Assembly (NCBI RefSeq): GCF_030815095.1 | Contig: NZ_JAUSWF010000004.1 | Coordinates: 1-64,000, forward strand | Origin: Aedoeadaptatus ivorii | GTDB lineage: Bacteria > Bacillota > Clostridia > Tissierellales > Peptoniphilaceae | Direction: 5' to 3' | DNA: 64,000 nt | Shown here: one piece after another, positions 9,576 through 19,007 of the stretch | Layout of the letters: every line of letters begins with the position of its first letter | Position numbering within the stretch: the stretch's first letter is position 1 | Notes under the pieces: model-generated | Database searches by the model: none | What the model saw: only the letters and a program-made list of their open reading frames with translations | Told to the model about the DNA's origin: nothing | Translations under genes and position numbers: made by a program

Positions 9576-9881
9576 TTTTTTACCTCCTGTTATATTCCTC
9601 TCTACAAATCACTGCAACACAAACTGCTGGCGTAAGGCATTACCTTCGCCAATGATCATTTTTCAACTCACGCCAAGTTTTATTTTATATAATTATTATA
9701 CCATATTTAATTATATTTTTGTTTAATTTGATAATCAATGATTATAGTGCAATCAATTCAATAGACACCAAAAATCTTTTCGTCTGCAGCATGACTCTAA
9801 GTGTCGCCTCTATTTATATCTCGATTTATGTCTCGATGGGTAGCAAGCATTCTTTCCGGGTAAGTACTTCATGGTGATATT
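9576..9881. other. Intergenic region between surface-protein gene and selO remnant
   Basis: About 300 AT-rich bases carry the divergent promoters by position. I cannot assign boxes with confidence, and I see no open frame or structured RNA. Confidence 0.4.
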
Positions 9882-10628
9882 ATGTTTAATTTTGAAAATT
9901 CTTACGAAAGGCTGCCTAGTGCTTTTTTCCGCAAGGTGAATCCGACGTCGGTAGCGCAGCCTTCTTTTTTTATAACCAATCCCTCTCTTGCCGAGGAGCT
10001 CGGCTTAAATCCCGATGAGATTTTCTCAGAGGAGGGTTTAGATGTTTTGAGCGGTAATAAGGTGCCGGAGGGGGCATCGTCCATCGCCATGGCCTATATG
10101 GGCCACCAATTCGGCTACCCGGCGATTTTAGGCGACGGCCGCGCCATTTTAATCGGCGAGCAGATTACGCCCGAGGGCGAGCGGCGAGATATTCAGCTGA
10201 AGGGCGCCGGCCGCACGGAGTTTTCCCGTGGCGGCGACGGACGTGCCTCTCTCGGGCCCATGATCCGCGAATATATTATGAGCGAGGCCATGTACGCTTT
10301 GGGCGTTCCCACGACCCGTGCCCTCGCCGTGGTGAAGACGGGTCAACCCGTCTATCGGAGCAGCGAGGAGGAGGGCGCCATTTTGACCCGGGTGGCCTCG
10401 AGCCATTTGCGGGTGGGCACTTTCGAATGGATTGCGAATATGGAGGGCGGCGATGTGGAAGCCCTTTTGGATTACGCCATCCACAGGCACGATCCCGATC
10501 TCGCCGACTCTCCCGACAAAGCCTACGACTTTTTATGTCGGGTCGCCGAGCGCCAGGGCCGCCTCATCGCCCAATGGATGACTTTGGGTTTTGTTCACGG
10601 CGTCATGAATACGGACAATATGGCTTGA
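9882..10628 (+). pseudogene. selO: SelO (YdiU) protein AMPylase, truncated first copy
   Basis: The 248 residues match the N-terminal half of the SelO pseudokinase-fold AMP-transferase. ASSIAMAYMGHQFGYPAILGDGRA, the nucleotide-binding GAGRTEFSRGGDGRASLGPMIREY and HLRVGTFEW are present. The frame ends at VHGVMNTDNMA-stop, exactly where the intact copy (28178-29584) continues with the metal-binding DYGPCAFLD segment. The sequence becomes strongly AT-rich at the break, so foreign DNA replaced the 3' half. The remaining piece lacks the second metal-binding segment and is unlikely to be active. Confidence 0.93.
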
Positions 10629-11000
10629 GTGGTCAGTATGAATAAAATTTAATATTTCTCAAAAGCCTCGTATGTGGGAATATATCCATAAGTATATTTT
10701 TTATGTTTTATATTATCCCTATATCTAAATTTACTTATAATATATAGTTATTACTTGTATATCTAAAATACCATAAATATAGTAGACGAGATTTATCGAA
10801 ATTTATTTATTATTTTTGGTTTTGCTAATACATAGTCTTTTGAGTATTCTTAAAATATAACTTCTTCTTTCTTGTTCAGTCTTTCTATTCGCATAATTTA
10901 CCTGCCATATCACAGGTAAGAATTTAACATTTACTTTTAACATCCTACACAATTATTGCTTTTCATACCCCTAGGGACAGATATGAGAATTTAATGTAAA
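10629..11000. other. AT-rich gene-free stretch
   Basis: Nothing codes here on either strand beyond short chance frames. It is the first part of the AT-rich block that replaced the 3' half of selO copy 1. Confidence 0.5.
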
Positions 11001-11037
11001 TAAAAAAGACCTACTAAAGATTTCCCTTAATAGGTCT
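11001..11037 (-). terminator. Terminator of cadD
   Basis: On the minus strand AGACCTA and TAGGTCT form the stem, followed by TTTTTTATTT. It lies about 20 bases past the cadD stop. Confidence 0.8.
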
Positions 11038-11056
11038 AAAATATAAAAATAGATTA

Positions 11057-11691
<635 letters not shown>

Positions 11692-11728
11692 ATAACCAAT
11701 CAAAAATTGACTGCAAACACATTGTGCC

Positions 11729-11742
11729 TTGGCAGTTGCCAA
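11729..11742. promoter_or_regulatory. Dyad in the cadD leader
   Basis: TTGGCA-GT-TGCCAA forms a perfect 6+2+6 palindrome in the transcribed leader between the cadD promoter and start. It may be an operator or a leader hairpin. Confidence 0.4.
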
Positions 11743-11802
11743 AGGAGACAATTGAAGAAATAACTTCACAATTTTCCCACCTTTTCTTTTAATATTAGCT
11801 AA

Positions 11803-11858
<56 letters not shown>

Positions 11859-11859
11859 A

Positions 11860-11913
<54 letters not shown>

Positions 11914-11947
11914 TAATCATCTCATTCACTCTTTTCTGAACTGTGTA

Positions 11948-12462
<515 letters not shown>

Positions 12463-12549
12463 CCTGTTCACTCCCCCCTAAAACATCTATAGTGCCAACA
12501 TACTCTGTTATAATCTACACTCAAACTGTTCCCACAAGGTATTTTTTAA

Positions 12550-12592
12550 ATGGAAAAATGGCTTTTAAGATTTTTTAAATCCTAAAAGCCAC
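12550..12592 (-). terminator. Terminator downstream of the recombinase
   Basis: TGGCTTTTA and TAAAAGCCA pair on the minus strand, followed by TTTTTCC. It begins about 30 bases past the recombinase stop. Confidence 0.7.
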
Positions 12593-12621
12593 TTGTTTCA
12601 ACAGTCTTATAACCTCTTATC

Positions 12622-12654
12622 TCATTTTCTTGACATCAATACTACAGTCTCGAC
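12622..12654 (-). other. Element left junction (attL-like), end of recombinase
   Basis: The minus strand codes VETV-VLMSRK-stop. VETV is encoded at 12643-12654 by GTCGAGACTGTA, which matches GTGGAGACGGTA in rlmD at 26797-26808 in direct orientation. I infer that bases 12622-12642 are the original chromosomal end of rlmD. Confidence 0.65.
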
Positions 12655-14319
12655 ATTGTCTTTATTGTCCAAACTAAAGTCAATGTCATAATCTATGAGC
12701 GGAAGCTTGAAAACAACCGATTTTATCCAAGTTCCATTTTTAGGTTTTTCATCATAAATCTGAATTTCTTCTATCAATTCATTGAGCAATCTCTTCTTGT
12801 CGATATCTGAAAGGACTGTATAAAGGCTATTAAAATTAACAAGGATTTTATAAATATTATCAGAAGTTATTTTTTCTTCAAGGATCGCCTCTTTCCTTTT
12901 TCTGCTATCATTTAACTGCATTTCTGCATATTCTAACTGATCATATATTGCATCAAGTCTGAGATTTAAATCAGTATATTTTCTATCATAATGTTTATCT
13001 TCAAAATTTAAAGAGTCTATTTGATTAATTAGTGATGCTTTTGTACCTGTTAATTGCCTAATCTTCGCTAAGCGCTTATTAATAACTTCATCAATTTCTT
13101 TTGTATCTATTTGAATATTGATTTTTTCTTCAATTTTTTTGGCAAAAGTAGGATTACTAACTATTTGAGTAATTATTGTTTCAACTTCTTTTTCAATTAA
13201 TTCAGCTCTAATTTGTTTATTAAAAGTACATTTATGTCCATTCATCATTAGTCTATGTTTACAACCGTAATAGTAATAATCTTTGTAATGCTCTCCTTCT
13301 TTGTTTTTATTACGCTTACGGCTTTTATTTCCATATAAACCAGCACTACAATATGGACATTTTATTAGATTTGATAAGATATGAACTCTCTCACCTTTTC
13401 CTCTATTTATCTTCTCATACTTTTTAGCTTGATATTTTCTTTTTTCCTGAACTGTATTCCATAACTCATCGTCAATTAAAGGTTCATGATTTCCTTGAGC
13501 TATAATATAATGATCAGATTTTTCTAATTTAATTTTACCAGTATTTTTATCTTTAATCGTTTTTCTTCTTCCATATGCAATTTTCCCATTATATACAGGA
13601 TTGTCCAATATTTGTCTTATTAAACTAGCTGAAAAATATGGATTTTTGCCATTTTGTCTTATAGGTTTATTAATACCTAAAGAAACTAAATACTTAGATA
13701 CTCCATTGGCTCCCATATCTGAATTAGCATATAAATCAAAAATCATCCTTACTGCTTTAGCTTCATCTTCATTAACAACTAATTCTCCATTATCTAAGGA
13801 ATAGCCAATTGGAGCAAAACCACCATTCCATTTACCTTCTCTAGCCTTTTGTTTTCGACCTTCCATAGTTTGAGAAAGTATATTTTCACGTTCCATTTCT
13901 GCTACTGCTGAAAGAATTGTTATAACAAGTTTTCCAGAATCTTTAGAACTATCTAAACTATCATCAACACAAATCAGATTTACATTATGATTTTCCATGA
14001 CTTGTAATGACTGCAACACATCCGCCGCATTTCTTCCAAATCTAGATAATTTAAAAACCATTACATAATCAACTTTATCTTTTTCAGCTGCTATATCATT
14101 AAGCATAGCTATAAATTCATTTCTACCTGAAATAGATGTTCCTGATTTTCCAGCATCTTTATAGGTTTTTATTATTTCTATATCATAAGCTTTTGCATAC
14201 TGTTTTATTCTTTCTTCCTGAGCATCAAGTGAGTAACCATCAATTTGGATAGATGTTGACACTCTTGTATATACATACGCTTTTTTCTTTTTCATTTTTC
14301 CCGCCTTTAGTTTGGACAT
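12622..14319 (-). CDS. Large serine recombinase (integrase/transposase of the element)
   Basis: The 565-residue protein has three regions. Residues 13-160 form the resolvase catalytic domain with YTRVSTSIQ (nucleophile Ser21), DAGKSGTSISGR, KLSRFGRNAADV and MERENILSQTMEGR. Residues 170-290 are the recombinase DNA-binding domain (KAVRMIFDLYAN, LIRQILDNPVYNGKIAYGRR). A zinc ribbon around 320-375 has CPYCSAGLYG and YGCKHR...CTF, followed by a coiled-coil segment (about 400-480). This is the TndX/TnpX-like class that excises and integrates transposons without transposase-type target duplication. The end VETVVLMSRK resembles the end of RlmD and is probably supplied by the chromosome. No second excision protein is certain. 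Confidence 0.95.
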   Translation of the reverse strand: MSKLKAGKMKKKKAYVYTRVSTSIQIDGYSLDAQEERIKQYAKAYDIEIIKTYKDAGKSGTSISGRNEFIAMLNDIAAEKDKVDYVMVFKLSRFGRNAADVLQSLQVMENHNVNLICVDDSLDSSKDSGKLVITILSAVAEMERENILSQTMEGRKQKAREGKWNGGFAPIGYSLDNGELVVNEDEAKAVRMIFDLYANSDMGANGVSKYLVSLGINKPIRQNGKNPYFSASLIRQILDNPVYNGKIAYGRRKTIKDKNTGKIKLEKSDHYIIAQGNHEPLIDDELWNTVQEKRKYQAKKYEKINRGKGERVHILSNLIKCPYCSAGLYGNKSRKRNKNKEGEHYKDYYYYGCKHRLMMNGHKCTFNKQIRAELIEKEVETIITQIVSNPTFAKKIEEKINIQIDTKEIDEVINKRLAKIRQLTGTKASLINQIDSLNFEDKHYDRKYTDLNLRLDAIYDQLEYAEMQLNDSRKRKEAILEEKITSDNIYKILVNFNSLYTVLSDIDKKRLLNELIEEIQIYDEKPKNGTWIKSVVFKLPLIDYDIDFSLDNKDNVETVVLMSRK

Positions 14320-14383
14320 ATTTTCACGTTATAGTTATACCTATATTTTACATAAGTCTTAATATAAAAGTCAATGCAGTAGC

Positions 14384-14548
14384 CTAATCCGACGAATTAA
14401 TATTATCCTCATTTTTATTTTTTTCTGAAAGTCTTGGCGGTACTTCCAATTTTTCAAAGTCTATTTGATCTACATACTTTTCTATTAATTCTTGAAGAAG
14501 CACAGCCAAAGAATCTAATTGATTATTTTTATTTGACATATTATCCAA
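14384..14548 (-). CDS. Small protein of unknown function upstream of the recombinase
   Basis: About 54 residues (MDNMSNKNNQLDSLAVLLQ...), acidic C-terminus, no membrane segment; the middle part (LAVLLQELIEKYVDQIDFEKL) looks helical. A GGAGG site lies about 8 bases before a TTG codon at 14548, while the ATG at 14539 is 17 bases away, so TTG is the likelier start. It is co-directional with the recombinase and 65 bases from it. I do not recognise a family. A directionality factor is a guess from position only. Confidence 0.5.
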   Translation of the reverse strand: MDNMSNKNNQLDSLAVLLQELIEKYVDQIDFEKLEVPPRLSEKNKNEDNINSSD

Positions 14549-14660
14549 GTTAGAATCCTCCGATATTTTAATTTCAACTTGTATATGTCAGAAATTTTTT
14601 TAGAACTTACCTAATAATCTAATTTCCAAAAAAATACTATTAATTTATTTTACTCACAAA

Positions 14661-14703
14661 AAATCTGTTTATACGCTCCATTTATGGACGTATAAACAGA
14701 TTT
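14661..14703. repeat. Perfect 15-base inverted repeat with nested dyad
   Basis: AAATCTGTTTATACG pairs with CGTATAAACAGATTT, and the loop itself contains TCCAT-TT-ATGGA. On the minus strand the outer arm runs into TTTTTT, so it could terminate transcription toward the recombinase. A replication or recombination site is an alternative. Confidence 0.7.
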
Positions 14704-14817
14704 ATGGTATTTATCAAGGATAAGTTTTTAAACTCTTTTGTTATTATGGACCCTTTCTGACAAATTATAGATAGAAAATTGATGGCATGGAGAAAACAAA
14801 AAAGGAAGTGATAAAAA

Positions 14818-14904
14818 ATGAGGAAACAAAGAAAGGAAGTTGCAAAATATGGAGTAAGGAAAAAAATAAAAAAGATTTATAGAGCAAAAATTTTAAGCAG
14901 GTAA
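14818..14904 (+). CDS. Possible small basic peptide
   Basis: A 28-codon frame (MRKQRKEVAKYGVRKKIKKI...) starts 8 bases after an AAGGAAG-type site and ends just before a hairpin at 14910-14933. About half of its residues are Lys or Arg. It could be a leader peptide of the following recombinase operon or a chance frame. Confidence 0.25.
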   Translation: MRKQRKEVAKYGVRKKIKKIYRAKILSR

Positions 14905-14909
14905 AAAAT

Positions 14910-14933
14910 GTAAGAGTGCCTCTACACTCTTAC
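14910..14933. promoter_or_regulatory. Leader hairpin
   Basis: GTAAGAGTG, a six-base loop, and CACTCTTAC form a perfect stem followed by AAAATTA. It may act as a weak terminator or attenuator ahead of the recombinase operon. Confidence 0.45.
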
Positions 14934-14940
14934 AAAATTA

Positions 14941-15100
14941 ATAGCAAACCAAGCTATCAATCTAGAAATATGTACTTTAGAGCAAGCCAAGCTCTTTAAA
15001 AAATGTGTTTTGTCTTAGATTAGACAACTTAGAAGCTTCTACGGACTCGGTAGTATAAAAAGCTTAGTCTTAACAATTAGAGTAGCAAACAAGGCTCTAA
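14941..15100. repeat. Three small hairpins with a shared loop sequence
   Basis: ATAGC-AAACCAA-GCTAT (14941-14957), AGAGC-AAGCCAA-GCTCT (14979-14995) and TTAGAG...AGCAAACAAGGCT...CTCTAA (15077-15100) have changing but compensated stems and a near-constant CAAACCAAG loop. They lie within 220 bases upstream of the tyrosine recombinase gene. Confidence 0.6.
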
Positions 15101-15158
15101 ATTCTTTTTTAAGAGCTTTAATTTTAAAAAGATAGTTAATATTCGAAAGGAGCATTTT

Positions 15159-16139
15159 ATGTCATTTAATATCACAAACGAAGCTTTTAACAAAGCATTT
15201 GGAATAATAGATGAAGAAAAGAAAAAAACTAAAAAATGGGATAAAAGAAAGCAGAAATATATTTTAAAAAATCAGATTTATGGTAGATTAACAAGAATGT
15301 TAAATGATGGTATGAGTACATCAAGAAATGATGATAAGCACGATTCATCAGCTACTTCAAACAATAAAATTTATAGCGTTACAACTTATAAGACATACAA
15401 AAAACAATGTTATAAATTTGCAGAATTTTTAAAAGAAAATTATCCTGAAATAAAGAAAATACAACAAGTTAAAACAGAACATGTAAATGAATATCTGAAA
15501 AACTTAACTAATCAAGGCTTATCTGCTTACTCAATTAGCACAGCCAAATCAGCTATAGCAAAGGTTTTAAGAACATCATCTACAAACTTCATAGCGACAC
15601 CACCAAGGACAAGAAAATCAATCAAAAGAAGTCGATATGAAGCTAATAGAGATAAACACATATCAGAAGAGCTAGAAAGAAAATTTTCTAAAATAACAAG
15701 CTCTACAGGATTAAGAAAAAAAGAAATGGAAGTTGTAAGAGGGGTTGATTTAAAAGAAATCAACGGGAAATATTATGTAAAAGTTAGACAAGGAAAGGGT
15801 GGGAAAAAACGCTTAGCTTTAATCATGGGCAAAGATAAAGAAGAAACAGATGAGATAATAAATATTTTTAAAGAAGCTGGAGAACTTAAAATAGCACCAA
15901 AATTACCTTCTCATTATGACAACCACCACTACCGAGCTGTATACGCCAAGAGAATTTATAATCATTATGCAAGACCAATAGATAAAATACCTGGTGGTTT
16001 AATTTCAGAAGGCGGAGAAAGATACATCATGAGAAATGATAGAGCTGGAGAAATATTAGATCGAAAAGCTATGTTAATAACCAGCAAATACTTAGGACAT
16101 AATCGTATTGATGTAATCGCTCAATCTTATCTGTACTAA
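15159..16139 (+). CDS. Tyrosine recombinase / phage-type integrase
   Basis: The 326-residue protein has a SAM-like N-terminal core-binding domain (about 70-145, TYKTYKKQCYKFAEFLKENY) and a divergent catalytic domain. The catalytic set can be read: Arg186 in STGLRKKEM, a beta-hairpin Lys near 213 (QGKGGKKR), H256-H-Y-R259, His314 in LGHNRIDV and a Tyr near the end (QSYLY). AAAGGAG precedes the ATG. The first 70 residues are Lys-rich. It is the second integrase in the element, and it is next to the broken primase. It may act on plasmid-like forms of the element or on resolution; no own attachment site is apparent. Confidence 0.8.
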   Translation: MSFNITNEAFNKAFGIIDEEKKKTKKWDKRKQKYILKNQIYGRLTRMLNDGMSTSRNDDKHDSSATSNNKIYSVTTYKTYKKQCYKFAEFLKENYPEIKKIQQVKTEHVNEYLKNLTNQGLSAYSISTAKSAIAKVLRTSSTNFIATPPRTRKSIKRSRYEANRDKHISEELERKFSKITSSTGLRKKEMEVVRGVDLKEINGKYYVKVRQGKGGKKRLALIMGKDKEETDEIINIFKEAGELKIAPKLPSHYDNHHYRAVYAKRIYNHYARPIDKIPGGLISEGGERYIMRNDRAGEILDRKAMLITSKYLGHNRIDVIAQSYLY

Positions 16140-16235
16140 AATAAATAGATGTAAATATAAAATATAAGTTTATAAATAGTAGTTTAAAGTAAACTTACTA
16201 TAACATAAGTATGTTGCTAAGGCATCAGTAAAGTA

Positions 16236-16258
16236 CCCCTGTAATAGGGGATTTTTTT
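16236..16258 (+). terminator. Terminator of the tyrosine recombinase gene
   Basis: CCCCT-GTAAT-AGGGG followed by ATTTTTTT, about 100 bases past the stop. Confidence 0.8.
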
Positions 16259-16349
16259 ACCACCTATGTTTCATTAAAGATATCTAATAAAAACGAAGTT
16301 TTAAAAATTATCTGACATATACCTTTTAAGAAATTAAAAGGAGCGTTTT

Positions 16350-17583
16350 ATGTCAGATAATGAAATTAGAGATAAACTTTTAGATCTTCTTTATCCAAAG
16401 AATAATGAGAAAAGAATTGTATACATGAGGATAAAAAGTAGAAAGCATGCAGTTAAATTTATAGAGCTTGAAAAACTTCAATATTATAACAGAAAAAATA
16501 TTTATATTTCAGTTGCTGAAAGATTCCCTTCATTTAATAACACAACAAACAAAGCAATTATTGATTTAGATACTATAAAGCGTGTTTCTTACATTGTTGT
16601 TGACCTAGATTACTGCAGATCTTCTGAATGAAGCCATGAAAAAGCAGAGCAAGTTTATAACGCATTAAAAACATTTAATGTCTTTGATGATGTCCTTTGC
16701 CCTCATATAATACTTAATTCAGGTAGAGGGTTACATCTGTTTTATTTAATAGAACCCGTATATTTTTATAAAGACAAAATAAAAAAAGAACAACAGATTA
16801 GTTTGTACCAGGATTGTGCAGCATATATAAAAGAAAGCTTGTATGAAAAAATCTCTGAATTAAAAGATGCAGATGTCTATGCATTAAAAAACATTGATTT
16901 AGATAAAAACGTTGGATCTAATATATTACAAATTATAAGATTACCCTTATCCTATAATAAATCAGCTAAAGCAAGGGGTACTCTAATAGATATTAACGAT
17001 TTTCCTAGATATTATCTCGGCTTGTGGATAAATGAATTAAAGCCAGAGAAAGATACAAATAATAACAATTATGTCCATAAAGCAAACATTGAAAAACTAA
17101 GCTTAAAAAGAATTGCTGATTATAAAACATTAATTAAGATAAGGAAAGAAAATTATACACTTGTTGGTCGTAGAGATAAAATAATGATTCAAGCAGCTTG
17201 GACAATTATTAATGGAGACCTATCTAAAGATATTTTATATGAAATCGGAAGTTTAATTGGAGGAGGATTCGAAAAAGAGAGGTATATAGAGTCAAAATGG
17301 AGGAGTGCTAAAAGGAATGTATCTTCTAAATACAAGAAATTATCAAACAAAAAAAATCATGGAATGGTTAGATATTTCAGAAGAAGAAAGTCAGTTTATG
17401 TCATGTCTCAAACCTTATACTGAAAAAGAGACTATAGCTAAACAAAAAAGAGAAGAAAAAGAAAAATTAATTTCAGATGTCAAAAAATATTATAGTGAAA
17501 GTGGTAATATATCTAAAACTGCTAGGAAATTTAACTTATCAAGGAATACCGTTAGGAAATACATTAATTTCGAATTGAACTAA
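16350..17583 (+). pseudogene. Primase-polymerase-like replication protein, broken twice
   Basis: One long coding stretch is interrupted at two points. Codon 94 is TGA (16629-16631), after which the same frame continues without stops. A run of eight A's at 17349-17356 has one base too many, so the frame leaves KLSNKK and the true end (IMEWLDISEEESQF...) lies in the next frame up to 17583. IVVDLDY and LNSGRGLHLFYLIEP resemble archaeo-eukaryotic primase domains of plasmid/element replication proteins. The last 40 residues (ISDVKKYYSESGNISKTARKF...) form a helix-turn-helix. It probably once primed replication of the circular element. Recoding is possible but two independent breaks argue for decay. 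Confidence 0.78.
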
Positions 17584-17731
17584 ATTTAAATACTATAAAA
17601 TCTTCATACTTTACAATAAAAAAGAACACCCTTATGCAAGAGTATTCTTCGAATAAAGAGCTATCTTTTAATCTTGGTGAGCATTGAAAAACTATGAAAA
17701 TTATTATGGGAAAGAGGTGGAGAGGTAGACT

Positions 17732-18973
17732 CTAATCAATTTCTAAAGTCTTTAAAATTGTAGCTGCTAAATTTTTTGATAGCTTTGGTGGCACGGCATT
17801 TCCAATTTGAATAAAGGCAGATGTCCTAGAAGATTCAAAATAATAATTATCTGGAAAACCTTGTATTCTCGCTGCCTCTCTTACACTTATAGATCTATTT
17901 TGGGAGCTATCTGGATGTATATAGTAATGCCCATCTTTTGAAATATGAGCGACAACTGTATGTGAGACTGAATTACTATCAATAGCCTTGTATCTGTCTA
18001 AAAAAGATTTAGTATTTGTATGTGTAATTAACTCTTCTGGTAGTTCGTTATATTTTAGATTTAATCCTTCTTTCTTCGCATCCGAAACTAATTTATAAAT
18101 TTTTAAATCATTCTCGTTATTTGACCTACTAATATGCTGTGTTAATACATCCGTCAAAGCATCTCGATATTCTTGAGAGACTTCAGATTCATCAATAGAT
18201 TTCGAATATTCATTTTTAAACTCACCTGCTTTTAAGTTCGGCAAATCAGAAAATAATTCTTTTATTGTAGGTGCCTTAGATTGATAGGTTTTTAATATCT
18301 CGAAGAAATTTTTCTTTACTTTAATATTTTTTCTAAAACCTACTAAAAACAGTCTCTCTCGTCTTTGACAAACTCCATAATCTTCAGCATTTATAATTTC
18401 ATATCTAACTTCATAGCCCGCTGAATCAAATGCTTCTATAATCATTGGTAGCAAAGGATTATCTTTATAATCTTTAAACGAAAGCAATCCTTTAACATTT
18501 TCAAACACAAAGAACTTTGGTTTATACTTATCTAAAAACTGAACATAATATTCATATAAATAAATTCTTTCATCTGTTTCTTTTTTATGCTTATTATTAA
18601 ACCTTCCAATTGTAGAATAAGCTTGACATGGAGGCCCTCCAATGATGCCATCCAAAAGTTCTCCATTGAGACTTTTATCTATAAAATCGAAAATATCTAA
18701 AATAGTTTCTTCATTAATCTCCAAGTTCAACACATCTTCTAAAATATAGTTAGGGATAACTTCAATGAGTTCTTGAAAATTTATTTCTTTCTTTAAATAT
18801 TTGTTATATAACTCTAAATTATCAAGTTCCTTTAAATAATAATAGATATTTCTTAACTTAAGAGTGGAGCATGCAGATGCTTCTTTTTCAATATGGCAAA
18901 TAAACTGGAATTCATCTATTCTAAATCCCTCACTTAATCCTCCACCACCTGAAAAAATATCAATGATTTTCAT
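17732..18973 (-). CDS. DNA (cytosine-5-)-methyltransferase
   Basis: The 413-residue protein shows the full C5-methylase motif order: I DIFSGGGGLSEGF, IV GGPPCQAYSTIG with the catalytic Cys, VI FVFENVKGL, VIII QRRERLFLVGF, IX SVREAARIQGFPD and X QIGNAVPPKLS. Between motifs VIII and IX lies about 150 residues of target-recognition domain of unknown specificity. An insertion of some 60 residues follows motif I. GGAGG six bases before the ATG at 18973 favours that start over a TTG two codons upstream. It is the last gene of the restriction operon, 34 bases after the receiver-protein gene. No partner endonuclease for a cytosine mark is adjacent. Confidence 0.95.
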   Translation of the reverse strand: MKIIDIFSGGGGLSEGFRIDEFQFICHIEKEASACSTLKLRNIYYYLKELDNLELYNKYLKKEINFQELIEVIPNYILEDVLNLEINEETILDIFDFIDKSLNGELLDGIIGGPPCQAYSTIGRFNNKHKKETDERIYLYEYYVQFLDKYKPKFFVFENVKGLLSFKDYKDNPLLPMIIEAFDSAGYEVRYEIINAEDYGVCQRRERLFLVGFRKNIKVKKNFFEILKTYQSKAPTIKELFSDLPNLKAGEFKNEYSKSIDESEVSQEYRDALTDVLTQHISRSNNENDLKIYKLVSDAKKEGLNLKYNELPEELITHTNTKSFLDRYKAIDSNSVSHTVVAHISKDGHYYIHPDSSQNRSISVREAARIQGFPDNYYFESSRTSAFIQIGNAVPPKLSKNLAATILKTLEID

Positions 18974-19007
18974 TGTCAACCTCCTTTCTAAATATATATA
19001 ATGTTAA

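Larger units (their letters stand above)
14549..15158. other. Structured non-coding region of the element
   Basis: About 600 AT-rich bases lie between divergent gene groups. They hold a long inverted repeat (14661-14703), a possible 28-residue basic peptide, a hairpin at 14910-14933 and three look-alike hairpins at 14941-15100. No large gene is present. It probably contains promoters and control structures for the tyrosine recombinase operon. Confidence 0.55.

Noticed and set aside
16629..16631. TGA as selenocysteine or reassigned tryptophan codon
   Set aside because: Only this one gene shows it, a second frameshift is present in the same gene, and no selenocysteine hairpin was evident downstream.
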